Assembly (NCBI RefSeq): GCF_038443675.1
Contig: NZ_CP151762.1
Coordinates: forward strand, 558,001-622,000
From: Yoonia sp. G8-12
GTDB taxonomy: Bacteria > Pseudomonadota > Alphaproteobacteria > Rhodobacterales > Rhodobacteraceae
Length of the DNA: 64,000 bases
Direction of reading: 5' to 3'
In this document: piece by piece, positions 41,015-50,065 of the stretch
Numbering within the stretch: position 1 is the first letter of the stretch
Layout of the letters: each line of letters begins with the position of its first letter
The notes under the pieces: model-generated
The model's database searches: none
Told to the model about the DNA's origin: nothing
The model's input: the letters and a program-made list of their open reading frames with translations, nothing else
Position numbers and translations under genes: made by a program

Positions 41015-41670
41015 GCCTTGAGCCTGTTGAAATCCTTGAGCGCCTTTCCCGGCTCATCGACAAAAAGGCTTGGCAGAATGCGCTGGCTGGTAATCTGGTC
41101 CACGCGGATTTCATCAAATTGCGCGGTGGTTTCGCACCAGACAACGCAGGTCCAAAGTCGGCCCCAGTAATCAAGCTGCAAGGGGCGCACGATGCGCTTT
41201 TTGTCCTGCATCAACAGTTCCAGTTTTTGACGGGTGCGCACGGCTTGGCGCAGGATCGGAAGGTGCTGAAAACCACGCGCGGCATCGGCAAAGGGATAGA
41301 TGGCAAAGCCGTATCCACCGGGCGCGCGGCTGCGGTCCTCTGGCATCACCGCATCAAGTTTGCCCGAAAGGGCGCGGGCGGCAGATGACAGCTCTGGATC
41401 GTCGCTTCGGCTGACAGCGTTCAGACCCAGATGCAGCGCCTCGACTTCCGTCATTGTCAGGTTCAACGGGGGCAGGGTGATCGCGGCGGTCACCCGGTAG
41501 CCGATACCGCGTTCCCCCTCGATCGGGACACCGGATGCGGCAAGTGTTTCCATGTCGCGGTAGATCGTGCGCAACGACACATCGGTCGCCCGTGCCAGAT
41601 CCCCTGCGCGGTGCAGTGATCCGTCCCGCATGATTTGGACAAGACGCATAAGACGGTCGGCGCGGCGCAT
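41011..41670 (-). CDS. YafY-type HTH/WYL-domain transcriptional regulator
   Basis: A 219-residue regulator. Its N-terminal winged helix reads RRADRLMRLVQIMRDG then ARATDVSLRTIYRDMETLA. The C-terminal WYL-like ligand domain includes IVRPLQLDYWGRLWTCVVWCE. ATG 41668-41670 gives the family start MRRADRL; the frame continues upstream to 41754 without support. The target is unknown; neighbouring genes on the other strand are candidates. Convergent with the PhyH-like gene. Confidence 0.88.
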   Translation of the reverse strand: MRRADRLMRLVQIMRDGSLHRAGDLARATDVSLRTIYRDMETLAASGVPIEGERGIGYRVTAAITLPPLNLTMTEVEALHLGLNAVSRSDDPELSSAARALSGKLDAVMPEDRSRAPGGYGFAIYPFADAARGFQHLPILRQAVRTRQKLELLMQDKKRIVRPLQLDYWGRLWTCVVWCETTAQFDEIRVDQITSQRILPSLFVDEPGKALKDFNRLKA

Positions 41671-41875
41671 GATTTCCCTTTCGATTCGCGCTAGTTTTGT
41701 CAATTTTCTGGCAACTGACAAGTTTTTGTCACTATCTGGCAGAAACCCTTGCAAAAAAGGGTGTTTGGGCTGCCAAAAATGCCAGTTCCCGCTTCCCTTG
41801 CCGCGCGTCCGGCCCTATTTGTCGGGGAAGAGAATGAAACGACGCGGGGTGTGCCCTCGCTATAGGAGAAAAGAC

Positions 41876-42088
41876 ATGCTCAATAATATCGGCCTTCCCG
41901 GCCTTCTTTTGATCGCTGTTGTGGTTCTGGTTCTGTTTGGCCGCGGCAAGATTTCCAGCCTGATGGGCGAAGTCGGCAAAGGCATCACCGCGTTCAAAAA
42001 GGGCGTGGATGATGGCAAGAAAGAAATCGAAGACGGCATGGCCGAGGCCAAAGATGTGACGCCTGAAGAAGAAAAAGACAAAGTCTGA
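41876..42088 (+). CDS. tatA: Sec-independent translocase subunit TatA
   Basis: A 70-residue pore-forming component of the twin-arginine export system. It has one N-terminal span (GLPGLLLIAVVVLVLFG), the hinge FGRGKISSLMGEVG, an amphipathic helix (GITAFKKGVDDG) and an acidic tail. AGGAGAAAAGAC precedes ATG 41876. It is first in tatABC, which exports Tat substrates such as the SQR-like flavoprotein of this window. Confidence 0.95.
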   Translation: MLNNIGLPGLLLIAVVVLVLFGRGKISSLMGEVGKGITAFKKGVDDGKKEIEDGMAEAKDVTPEEEKDKV

Positions 42089-42119
42089 TCGCTTTGCCGC
42101 ATAAAAAGGACTGCGTCTG

Positions 42120-42557
42120 ATGTTTGGTCTTGGTTGGAGCGAACTGCTTGTTGTCGGCATTGTGGCCCTGATCGTGATCGGGCCCAAGGATTTGCCGGGC
42201 CTGTTCCGCACGATGGGGCAATTCACTGGCAAGGCCCGGATGATGGCGCGGGAATTTTCGCGCGCGATGGAACAGGCGGCGGACGATGCGGGCGTCAAGG
42301 ATATTTCCAAAACGCTGAACGCTGCAGCCAATCCCAAGAAATTCGGTGTTGATAAGCTGAAAGAAGCAACCGGCACGACCAAAGCGCCCGAAGCGTCAAC
42401 ACTGTCGCCGGAACGTCAGGCCGCCAAAGAAAAAATGAGCAAGGCGATGGGCGATGCCGCCGTTGCGCGCAAAGCACGCGAGGCCGAAGAGGCCACCGCG
42501 AAAGCCGCAACCGACACGCCCGCACCCGCGACGCCCACACCAGAGGCCAAGTCATGA
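42120..42557 (+). CDS. tatB: Sec-independent translocase subunit TatB
   Basis: A 145-residue substrate-receptor component. The N-terminal span begins MFGLGWSELLVVGIVALIVI, followed by GPKDLPGLFRTMGQFTGKAR, an amphipathic helix, and an Ala/Pro/Lys-rich tail. Its stop overlaps the tatC start (ATGA), so the two, which form the receptor complex, are translationally coupled. Confidence 0.95.
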   Translation: MFGLGWSELLVVGIVALIVIGPKDLPGLFRTMGQFTGKARMMAREFSRAMEQAADDAGVKDISKTLNAAANPKKFGVDKLKEATGTTKAPEASTLSPERQAAKEKMSKAMGDAAVARKAREAEEATAKAATDTPAPATPTPEAKS

Positions 42558-43537
42558 GCGCCCAAGACGAGATCGAAGACAGCGCCGCCCCGCTGCTAGA
42601 ACACCTGACCGAGCTGCGCTCGCGGCTGATCTATTCGGTGATGGCGTTCCTGGTTGGTATGATCATCTGCTTTTCTTTCGGCAGCATGCTTCTGGATTTC
42701 CTGCTGGGCCCGATCGAGCGCACGATGCGCGATCTTGGCAACCCCAATCCGGTGATGCAATACACCGCACCGCAAGAGTATTTCTTCACGCTGATCCGCA
42801 TCTCGGTCGTGGGCGGGCTCGCGCTGTCCTTTCCTGTCATCGCCTACCAGCTCTGGCGCTTTGTCGCGCCGGGCCTCTACCGCAATGAAAAGAGCGCGTT
42901 TCTGCCCTTTATCGTCGCGTCACCCGTTCTTTTTCTGATCGGCGCCGCCTTTGCCCACTACATCGTTGTCCCGCTTGCCATGGCGTTTTTCCTTGGCTTC
43001 GCTGATCTGCCCTCTTTTGTGTCTGCGATCATGGCGGGGGCTGTGCCGCCACCTGGGACCGAGCTTTTGCCGGGGGCCACAGGTGGGCTCACACTGCCAA
43101 CAGTGGCACCGGATGTATCCGACAGAGGTGTCGATATTGTTTTTAACGGCAAGGTGAACGAGACGCTGGATATCACGCTCAAAATGATCGTGGCCTTTGG
43201 CGTGTGTTTCCAACTGCCTGTGCTGCTGACCCTGATGGGCTCTGCTGGCCTTGCCAGTTCGCGCGGCCTGCGCGGCACGCGTAAATACGCTGTGGTTGGC
43301 ATTTTGATTGTTGCGGCTCTTGTGACGCCACCAGATGTCACCACGCAGCTGATCCTTTTCGTTGTCGTTTTCGGTCTTTACGAAATTTCGATCCATCTGG
43401 TTGCGGCGGTTGAGCGTAAGAAAGACCGCGCGGCCCGTGCCGAAGGGATCATCGGCGAAGGCGAGAGCCTGTTTGATATCGACGAAGATGATCTTTCAGA
43501 GGACGAAGCTGCGGCTGACGAGGGTCCGAAGGTTTGA
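42554..43537 (+). CDS. tatC: Sec-independent translocase subunit TatC
   Basis: The core Tat receptor that binds twin-arginine signals. It has six spans and 327 residues, longer than the 258 of E. coli. The N-terminal motif is LLEHLTELRSRLIYS; FFTLIRISVVGGLALSFPVI and FGVCFQLPVLL follow. The extra length is a periplasmic loop around residues 160-210 (GAVPPPGTELLPGATGG and on) plus an acidic C-terminal tail. I believe a similar loop occurs in relatives. The stop overlaps the TTG start of the next gene. Confidence 0.95.
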   Translation: MSAQDEIEDSAAPLLEHLTELRSRLIYSVMAFLVGMIICFSFGSMLLDFLLGPIERTMRDLGNPNPVMQYTAPQEYFFTLIRISVVGGLALSFPVIAYQLWRFVAPGLYRNEKSAFLPFIVASPVLFLIGAAFAHYIVVPLAMAFFLGFADLPSFVSAIMAGAVPPPGTELLPGATGGLTLPTVAPDVSDRGVDIVFNGKVNETLDITLKMIVAFGVCFQLPVLLTLMGSAGLASSRGLRGTRKYAVVGILIVAALVTPPDVTTQLILFVVVFGLYEISIHLVAAVERKKDRAARAEGIIGEGESLFDIDEDDLSEDEAAADEGPKV

Positions 43538-44376
43538 GTAAGAAGGCCCTGAAACGGATTGCTGCCGCACTTGAACGCATCAGTCCGGCCCCCGCTGGCG
43601 CACCGGATTTCGGTGCCGCCTCGGCCTTTGTCTGGCATCCTGACCCTGATCGCCTTGTCCCTGTCGCGCGGGTGAACCGCGTGGCTGTCGATCTGTTGGT
43701 CGGGGTGGACCGGTCACGCGATACGTTGATGACCAACACGGTGCAGTTTGCCACCGGACTGCCCGCCAACAATGCCCTTTTGTGGGGTGCGCGCGGAATG
43801 GGAAAATCAAGCCTCGTCAAAGCGGTGCACGGTGCTGTGAATGCAGATTATACGGGGCTGAAGATTGTCGAGGTCCAGCGCGAAGATTTGCCCAGCATTG
43901 GCCGTTGTTTGAACCTGCTGCGCGGAGCGCCTGAACGGTTCATCATGTTTTGCGATGATCTGTCCTTTGGGCATGACGATGCGCATTACAAATCGCTCAA
44001 GGCGGTGCTGGATGGCGGGATCGAGGGGCGGCCTGACAACGTCGTGCTTTACGCCACATCGAACCGGCGGCATCTGATGCCGCGCGACATGATCGAGAAC
44101 GAACGCTCATCCGCGATTTCGCCCTCTGAAGCGGTAGAAGAGAAAGTGTCGCTCTCGGATCGCTTTGGTCTGTGGCTCGGGTTTCATGCCTGTGATCAGG
44201 ACGAATATCTTGCGATGATCCGGGGCTATTGTGATGCCTACGGGGTGGCGATTGATGACGCGACTTTGCGCGCCGAGGCGATTGAGTGGCAGGCCACACG
44301 CGGTAGCCGGTCTGGCCGGGTGGCTTGGCAGTATTTCACGGATCTGGCGGGCAGGCGCGGTGTGAGCCTTTCGTAA
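43534..44376 (+). CDS. DUF815-family AAA-type ATPase
   Basis: A 280-residue cytoplasmic P-loop ATPase. Walker A is LLWGARGMGKSSLVKAV, the Walker B-like segment is FIMFCDDLSFG, and the sensor region is YATSNRRHLMPRDM. This order and wording fit DUF815. The start is TTG 43534, overlapping the tatC stop. It is placed at the end of the tat operon, but no functional tie to export is known to me. A perfect inverted repeat follows the stop. Confidence 0.85.
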   Translation: MSKKALKRIAAALERISPAPAGAPDFGAASAFVWHPDPDRLVPVARVNRVAVDLLVGVDRSRDTLMTNTVQFATGLPANNALLWGARGMGKSSLVKAVHGAVNADYTGLKIVEVQREDLPSIGRCLNLLRGAPERFIMFCDDLSFGHDDAHYKSLKAVLDGGIEGRPDNVVLYATSNRRHLMPRDMIENERSSAISPSEAVEEKVSLSDRFGLWLGFHACDQDEYLAMIRGYCDAYGVAIDDATLRAEAIEWQATRGSRSGRVAWQYFTDLAGRRGVSLS

Positions 44377-44398
44377 GGTGGATCTTGATCCACCTTAC
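44373..44398. terminator. Perfect inverted repeat between convergent genes
   Basis: GTAAGGTGGATC-TT-GATCCACCTTAC has 12-bp arms and spans the DUF815 stop codon. It lies between that gene and the convergent nlpD-like gene, and probably ends transcripts from both sides, though without a clear T-run. Confidence 0.55.
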
Positions 44399-44410
44399 AT
44401 GGATCAGCCC

Positions 44411-45604
44411 TTATTGCAGAAAATCATTCGGATCGAGGCTTTGCAGGCCACGGCGCACCTCAAAGTGCAAGAAGCTGGGGCTTGCGGCCCGCACTTTGCC
44501 AATCACCTGACCGCGTGACACGCTGTCGTCCTTGGAGACAGTCAAACCTTCCATCTGCGTATAAACGGTGAGCAAACCATCACTGTGCTTGAGCACAACA
44601 ATCGCGCCACCGCTCGTGTCTGTCGTCACAGCGGCGACGGTACCCGACCCAGCGGCCCTGACGTCAGAGCCTGCCGATGCGCCGATATCAATGCCCTCGT
44701 TGGTGCCGGGGGCGTAATCGCGGATGATCGACCCCTGGATCGGCATGATAAACCGCGCGGCGCTGCTGGCGGGTTGTGCCGTTGTTGTTCCCAGATCGGG
44801 TGTTGCTGGCGCGGGCGCCGTTGCAATGGGTGTCGCTGATGCATCACTTGGCAGCGGTCGTGCCGCACTTGGCGGAACGGGGGTCGCAGTGCCAGCGCCG
44901 GGTGCTGTGACCACAGCAGTGGCCGCGACCGGCGCGCTACCGCCTTGGGGGATCAACAGATACTGGCCTTCGCGGATTGTGAATTCCGCATTCAGGCCGT
45001 TCCATTCGGAAATGTTGGTCACTGGCACGTTGTAAAGTCGCGAAATCGAGAACACGGTCTCGCCGCGCTGGACCTGGTGGCGAATTGGCTCGGTGCCGCG
45101 CACCACGGGTGCGGCGGGTGTTGTTGCGGCGGGTGCAATCGGTGTGGCGGTAACGCTGGTGCCAGCGGCATCTGCACGGTCAAGTGCGGATGTGGCCACT
45201 GCGGTGACATCAAAGGGCTGGATCGGGCCGGTGGCAATCGCGCCAGTTGCGGGCGATGGTTCGGTCACGCGTGAGGGCAGGGCGATGATCTCATCGCGGC
45301 GCAGGATCACATCGGGTCCGATGCCATTATATTCCGCCAGCGCATTGGGATCGAGACCAAGCCGGATGGAAATACCCCGGATCGTGTCGTCACGCTGGGC
45401 GACAACCACCTGATAGTTGGGATAGGAAATCACACCGCGATCATCCGGGCGTGGTCTGCCGGGCAGGGTTTGCACCGCAGCGGATGTATCAAACCCGTTG
45501 CCTATATCGCGCAAGTCCGCGTCAAACCCTTCACATGCTGCAAGTGCTGCCAATGTCATGCCCGTCAAGGCCACGCGTCTTACAGGGAAATTCCTGTTCG
45601 CCAT
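44411..45604 (-). CDS. nlpD: NlpD-like lipoprotein with LysM and degenerate M23 domains
   Basis: A 397-residue envelope protein. The lipobox-type signal LAALAACEGF suggests lipidation. Two LysM-like segments follow (YPNYQVVVAQRDDTIRGISI, given in part; HQVQRGETVFSISRLYNVP), then a Pro/Ala-rich linker and a C-terminal M23/LytM domain. The M23 zinc site is degenerate: the first His is Asn (NEGIDIG) and HxH reads FLHFE. Like NlpD, it should therefore activate amidases at division rather than cut peptidoglycan. It is last in surE-pcm-nlpD, an arrangement known across proteobacteria. Confidence 0.85.
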   Translation of the reverse strand: MANRNFPVRRVALTGMTLAALAACEGFDADLRDIGNGFDTSAAVQTLPGRPRPDDRGVISYPNYQVVVAQRDDTIRGISIRLGLDPNALAEYNGIGPDVILRRDEIIALPSRVTEPSPATGAIATGPIQPFDVTAVATSALDRADAAGTSVTATPIAPAATTPAAPVVRGTEPIRHQVQRGETVFSISRLYNVPVTNISEWNGLNAEFTIREGQYLLIPQGGSAPVAATAVVTAPGAGTATPVPPSAARPLPSDASATPIATAPAPATPDLGTTTAQPASSAARFIMPIQGSIIRDYAPGTNEGIDIGASAGSDVRAAGSGTVAAVTTDTSGGAIVVLKHSDGLLTVYTQMEGLTVSKDDSVSRGQVIGKVRAASPSFLHFEVRRGLQSLDPNDFLQ

Positions 45605-45665
45605 CCTACCGCTCCTTTGCCAAGTCGCCCCTTATCTATGGGATCGTACTATATTTAGGGGTAGT

Positions 45666-46307
45666 TTACTCTTGTCCGAGCCCTTCTAGCAAGGGCACAA
45701 AGCGGACAGCGCGTAATTCATCGTATTCTAGGCCGGTTTCTGTCCGTGTGACGCGGATCAGGCTTTGCACTGCATCCGATTGTCCGACCGGCAAAACCAT
45801 GATCCCACCGACGCGTAACTGCGCCAGCAAAGGCCCCGGCGGGTCCTCTGCGGCGGCGGTCAGCAGGATGCGGTCAAAGGGGGCCTGTTCGGCAAACCCG
45901 TGGCTGCCATCGGCGGTGAAGGTGGTGATATTGGTGATATCATTGGCCTCGAAAACCGCACGCGCGGCCTGCACCAGACGGCGATAGCGATCCACCGTAT
46001 AGACGCGCCGCGCCAGTTTGCTCAGGATCGCGGCCTGATAGCCAGAGCCGGTCCCGATTTCCAGCACCTTGTCGCGCGGGCTGATCTGAAGAGCCTGCGT
46101 CATCAATCCTACGACCGAGGGTTGGCTGATGGTTTGTCCGCAGGCAATCGGCAACGGCATATCGTCATAGGCGCGATCTGCGAAAGTACCCTTCACATAA
46201 TCAGCGCGATCGACCTGTTCCATCGCCGTTAGCACCCGCGTGTCGGTGACACCCTTGCTGCGCAACGCGTAAAGAAACTGCATCTTGGTCGCGGCATCAA
46301 ACGTCAC
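45666..46307 (-). CDS. pcm: Protein-L-isoaspartate O-methyltransferase
   Basis: A repair enzyme of 213 residues that methylates isoaspartyl residues in damaged proteins using SAM. Motif I is VLEIGTGSGYQAAILSKLA; the conserved substrate-site start is DMPLPIACGQTISQPSVVG. Its ATG overlaps the surE stop (ATGA). The surE-pcm pair is a widespread stress-survival unit. Confidence 0.94.
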   Translation of the reverse strand: MTFDAATKMQFLYALRSKGVTDTRVLTAMEQVDRADYVKGTFADRAYDDMPLPIACGQTISQPSVVGLMTQALQISPRDKVLEIGTGSGYQAAILSKLARRVYTVDRYRRLVQAARAVFEANDITNITTFTADGSHGFAEQAPFDRILLTAAAEDPPGPLLAQLRVGGIMVLPVGQSDAVQSLIRVTRTETGLEYDELRAVRFVPLLEGLGQE

Positions 46308-47089
46308 TTGAGCGCATCCCGTAACGTCTCGACCATCTGATAATCGGTCAAATCCACCCGCATCGGCGTGATCGACACATACCCGTCAAGGTTGGCGGCC
46401 GCATCTGTGCCGGGGGCTGTGGGTTCATGCTGGGGGCCACCACGGACCCACAGGAATTTGCGCCCCGTTGGCGAGGTCTGCGCCTCAGCCCGGAACCGTG
46501 TGTTAAGGCGGAACCCTTGGGTTGTTGCCTGCATGCCTTTGACCTGTGCGGCAGGCACAGGCGGGAAGTTCACGTTATAGAACACCTGATAATCCGCATC
46601 ATCCCACAGCGCGTCGTTCATCAGCGCGCGCACAACGGCGGCCCCTTGGTCTGCTGCAGCCTCAAACGGATTGTCCAGATTGGCGTTTTCGGGCCCGTAG
46701 AATTGCGACAACGCGATAGAACGCACCCCTTGCAAGGCCCCTTCGATACAGGCCCCGATTGTGCCGGAATAAAGCGTGTTTTCGGCAGCATTGTTGCCGC
46801 GATTAACGCCCGACAAGATCAGATCAGGCGGCTGGTCCTGCAGCACGTCATGGATGCCTGCAAGCACGCAGTCCGCGGGCGAGCCTTCTGCCGCAAAGCG
46901 CCGTGGCTCTAGTTCCGTAATCATGGTGGGGTGGGTGTAGCTGATGCAATGGCCGACGCCTGACTGCTCGAACGCGGGGGCGACGGTCCACACTTCGCCT
47001 TTTGGTCCGGCAATGTCGTGGGCGATATCCGTTAGAACGCGCAGGCCCGGCGCGTTGATGCCGTCGTCATTGGTGATGAGAATGCGCAT
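46304..47089 (-). CDS. surE: 5'/3'-nucleotidase SurE
   Basis: A metal-dependent nucleotidase of 261 residues. The N-terminal acidic metal site is MRILITNDDGINAPGL; VAPAFEQSGVGHCIS, GSPADCV and DLILSGVNRGNNAAENTLYS (signature) follow. It heads surE-pcm-nlpD on the minus strand. About 125 bases separate it from the upstream SDR gene. Confidence 0.95.
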   Translation of the reverse strand: MRILITNDDGINAPGLRVLTDIAHDIAGPKGEVWTVAPAFEQSGVGHCISYTHPTMITELEPRRFAAEGSPADCVLAGIHDVLQDQPPDLILSGVNRGNNAAENTLYSGTIGACIEGALQGVRSIALSQFYGPENANLDNPFEAAADQGAAVVRALMNDALWDDADYQVFYNVNFPPVPAAQVKGMQATTQGFRLNTRFRAEAQTSPTGRKFLWVRGGPQHEPTAPGTDAAANLDGYVSITPMRVDLTDYQMVETLRDALK

Positions 47090-47215
47090 GCCGCCGCCTT
47101 TTTGCTTTCGCGACGTTCCTAAGCCTTGACGCCGTGGGCGGCAAGCGCGGAACGCGCAAAGCAGGGGTGATCATCGTGGATCGTAGATGTCAGGACACGG
47201 TTTGACGCGATTGGT

Positions 47216-47877
47216 TTAGGTGGCGTCGCTCAGGATTGCAGGCAAAAGCCGCGCTGCCTCATCTGTGGGCGTGTTGAGTGCGTTGCGATCCTCGCCGGGG
47301 TAGAAGCGGCCGCGCGTCGCGGTTGGCATCGGCGCAGGTGTCAGGATCTGTACTTTGGGTCCGGTCTTTGCGCTTTCAGCGGCCCAGCTGCGCGCCAGCG
47401 CAATCTGTGCCCCTTTGGTGGCACCATAGGCCCCGAAGAACTGTTCGCCCGCGCAAGGATCATCAAAGAACACCGCTTTGCCCGATTGCCCCAACAGCGG
47501 GCTGACATAGGCGATCAGCCGTGATGTGGCCTCGATATTCACGGTCATGGATTTCGCCAGATCCTTGGGCCCGATATGGCCCGCAGGGGCCAGGGGGCTG
47601 CATGAATCGCGGTGTGCAGCCAAAGATCAAGGCTGCCCCAGCGGTCAAAGATGCCACGGCAAAGCTGCTGCATGGCCTCGTCAACGGTGATGTCCATCGG
47701 CGCGAGCGTCGCTTGTCCGCCTGCCGCCTGAATATCATCGTCGAGCTCTTCGAGTGCGCCAACGGTTTTGCCAACGGCAATGATGTGATGCGTGGGCGCA
47801 AGAGCCTTGGCCAATGCCGCCCCGAGGCCGCGTGATGCGCCGGTGATGAGTGCTGTCTTTGTCATGGGCGCGGTCAT
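47216..47877 (-). CDS. SDR-family oxidoreductase (frameshifted in this sequence)
   Basis: A short-chain dehydrogenase of about 220 residues when read through. The first frame has the cofactor motif TKTALITGASRGLGAALAKA, and DITVDEAMQQL, to LWLHTAIHAAP. The protein then continues in another frame as LAPAGHIGPKDLAKSMTVNI and AYGATKGAQIALARSWAAE, the latter with the Tyr-x3-Lys catalytic pair. The break is at the G5 run 47593-47597 (C5 on the coding strand); one more base restores AAPLAPAGHIG. Starts at 47877 or 47865 are both possible. Substrate unknown. Confidence 0.8.
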
Positions 47878-47904
47878 GTGCCGAACTGCGTCCAAGGTCA
47901 AGTA

Positions 47905-48171
47905 TTAGCTGTGCGGCAGCGCCAATGATTGTGTCTGGCCCCAGCGGTCCACCAGTAAAACTTGTGCGTCACCAATGGCGGTGATCTGCACGCCAAACGC
48001 GCTATCGCCGACACGGACCCGTGCGATCTGGCCGCGCGAAGACCGCAGCAAGGCGGCCATTCCGTCATGTGCATCCATCAATCCGATGACGGAAAGTGCG
48101 CGCAACTCAAGCGTATCAGGCAACGTCGCCTTTGTGGCTGCGAGGCCGTTGGTGGTTGTGTCGTCCGCCAT
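47905..48171 (-). CDS. Small conserved-looking protein, function unknown
   Basis: An 88-residue protein. The core TLELRALSVIGLMDAHDGMA continues with ALLRSSRGQIARVRVGDSAF and then VQITAIGDAQVLLVDRWGQT. The pattern of a short beta-domain with R-G-x-I-A-R-V-x-x-G-D resembles the PilP/GspC homology region, but I see no pilus genes nearby. Acidic start, no signal peptide. It lies between purF and the SDR gene on the same strand. Confidence 0.6.
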   Translation of the reverse strand: MADDTTTNGLAATKATLPDTLELRALSVIGLMDAHDGMAALLRSSRGQIARVRVGDSAFGVQITAIGDAQVLLVDRWGQTQSLALPHS

Positions 48172-48322
48172 GATGAAAAACTATGCCAAATTTGCCTAAA
48201 CTTTCGCCGCTACTGCCAGAACGCGAAGCCAAGCGAAAGGGGGCAAGATGAGCATACGGCACAAGAACGCCCACGCGCGGGGACACAGACGTTCACATTG
48301 GTGTTAAGAGGTCGCGCACGCG

Positions 48323-49792
48323 CTATTCGGCGGCGGTTTTTGCCTCGAACCCTTGTTCGATCATATCGGATGGGGCCACGGGGTATTCACCCGAGAAACA
48401 CGCATCACAATAGGCCGGTGCCTTGGGGTCGCGCCCGCCTGCTTCGCCGACCGCACGGTAAAGGCCATCGAGCGAGATAAACTTGAGGCTATCCACACCC
48501 AAATGGCTCCGCATTTCTTCCTCGGACATCGTTGCCGCCAGCAGTTTTTCGCGCTGCGGTGTGTCCACACCGTAAAAGCAGGGCCAAGCGGTTGGCGGCG
48601 ACGCAATCCGGAAATGCACCTCTGCCGCGCCCGCATCAAGGATCATTTCCTTGATCTTGCGGCTGGTCGTGCCGCGCACCACGCTGTCATCGACCAGGAT
48701 CACCCGTTTGCCTTTGATCAAGGCGCGGTTGACGTTCAGTTTTAGACGCACCCCCATATTGCGGATGCTTTCGGTCGGTTCAATGAACGTGCGGCCCATG
48801 TATTGGTTGCGGATGATGCCCATCGCATAAGGAATGCCCGATTGCAGCGAATACCCGATCGCCGCAGGTGTGCCACTATCGGGGACCGGACAAACCAGAT
48901 CCGCATCTACCGGCGCTTCTTTGGCCAGTTCGCGCCCGATGTTTTCGCGGGTCTCGTAAACCGAACGACCACCCTGAATACTATCGGGGCGACTGAAATA
49001 AACGTGTTCAAAGATGCAGAACCGCGACCGTGCAGGGCGGAAGGGGTAGTGGCTGGACACGCCTTTGTCAGTGATCACGACCATTTCGCCGGGCTTGATT
49101 TCGCGGACAAACTCGGCCCCGATAATATCCAGCGCACAGGTCTCGGAGGCCAGCGCCCAGCCATCACCGATTTTGCCCAGCACCAGCGGCCGCACGCCCA
49201 GAGGGTCGCGGCAGCCGATCAGCTTGGTCCGTGTCATGGCCACGATGGAAAACGCGCCTTCGACTTTGCGCAGCGCCTCTTCCATGCGGTCGGGGATCGT
49301 GCGGCCCATCGAACGTGCCATCAGGTGGATGATGCATTCGCTGTCGGATGAACTTTGAAAGATTGATCCGCGCTCGATCAATTCGCGCCGCAGCGACAGC
49401 GCGTTGGTGATGTTGCCGTTGTGGGCAATCGCCGCCCCACCCATCGAGAATTCGCCAAAGAACGGCTGCACGTCGCGCATCGCGGTTTGGCCTTTGGATC
49501 CGGCGGTCGAATAGCGCACATGGCCGATCCCGATTGAACCGGGCAGGCGTTTCATCATGGAGGCCGATGTAAAGTTGTCGCGTACCAGCCCCATGCGCCG
49601 TTGCTGGTTGAACCCTGTTTCAGGGTCATGCGTGACAATACCGCCCGCTTCTTGCCCACGGTGTTGCAGCGCGTGCAGGCCGAGCGCGACAAAGTTGGAT
49701 GCGTCAGTCACACCGACAACGCCAAAGACGCCGCATTCCTCCCGTAGCTTGTCATCGTCGAAAGGATGGGCGGGGGGCATCTGATTGGACAA
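48323..49792 (-). CDS. purF: Amidophosphoribosyltransferase
   Basis: Catalyses the first committed step of purine synthesis (PRPP plus glutamine to phosphoribosylamine). The catalytic Cys of the glutaminase domain is in EECGVFGVVGV near residue 15, with the propeptide before it. LHALQHRGQEAGGI and IGHVRYSTAGS follow. The PRPP-binding motif in the C-terminal half is VILVDDSVVRGTTS. The frame opens at TTG 49790-49792; ATG 49778-49780 is the alternative and no clear ribosome site decides. Confidence 0.95.
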   Translation of the reverse strand: MSNQMPPAHPFDDDKLREECGVFGVVGVTDASNFVALGLHALQHRGQEAGGIVTHDPETGFNQQRRMGLVRDNFTSASMMKRLPGSIGIGHVRYSTAGSKGQTAMRDVQPFFGEFSMGGAAIAHNGNITNALSLRRELIERGSIFQSSSDSECIIHLMARSMGRTIPDRMEEALRKVEGAFSIVAMTRTKLIGCRDPLGVRPLVLGKIGDGWALASETCALDIIGAEFVREIKPGEMVVITDKGVSSHYPFRPARSRFCIFEHVYFSRPDSIQGGRSVYETRENIGRELAKEAPVDADLVCPVPDSGTPAAIGYSLQSGIPYAMGIIRNQYMGRTFIEPTESIRNMGVRLKLNVNRALIKGKRVILVDDSVVRGTTSRKIKEMILDAGAAEVHFRIASPPTAWPCFYGVDTPQREKLLAATMSEEEMRSHLGVDSLKFISLDGLYRAVGEAGGRDPKAPAYCDACFSGEYPVAPSDMIEQGFEAKTAAE

Positions 49793-50015
49793 GAGGGCAG
49801 CTCCGAATCCGTGTTTGTCGATTGGCTCTGTCTTAGAGCGTCATGGCCCGCGTGTCACGGAACGATCAGCGCGCGATAGCGGGAAATGCAGCAAAGGCGC
49901 GCAATTTTCCGCGATCCAGACGGTAACGGGTCTTCTCCGCTCAACTTTTGCACGCTGTCGTCGCTTATTGTAGAGACGCGCGGGGCAATACTATTTCTGT
50001 GCCGCACAAAAGAAA
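49793..50015. other. purF upstream region
   Basis: About 220 bases between purF and the cvpA terminator that presumably hold the purF promoter. No gene or clear operator is visible to me. Confidence 0.4.
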
Positions 50016-50040
50016 CGGCCACCGTTTAAAACGGTAGCCG
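50016..50040 (-). terminator. Rho-independent terminator of cvpA
   Basis: On the minus strand CGGCTACCGT-TTTAA-ACGGTGGCCG forms a 10-bp stem with one G-U pair, followed by TTTCTTTT. It lies 25 bases after the cvpA stop. Confidence 0.85.
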
Positions 50041-50065
50041 CTGAAATCTTTCAATTACTGCAAAT

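Noticed and set aside
42500..43540. Long TatC suspected to be a fusion
   Set aside because: The extra residues form one periplasmic loop and a tail with no second domain; membrane topology is normal.
47119..47214. Short minus-strand frame between the SDR and surE genes
   Set aside because: No start codon with a ribosome site and no similarity I recognise.
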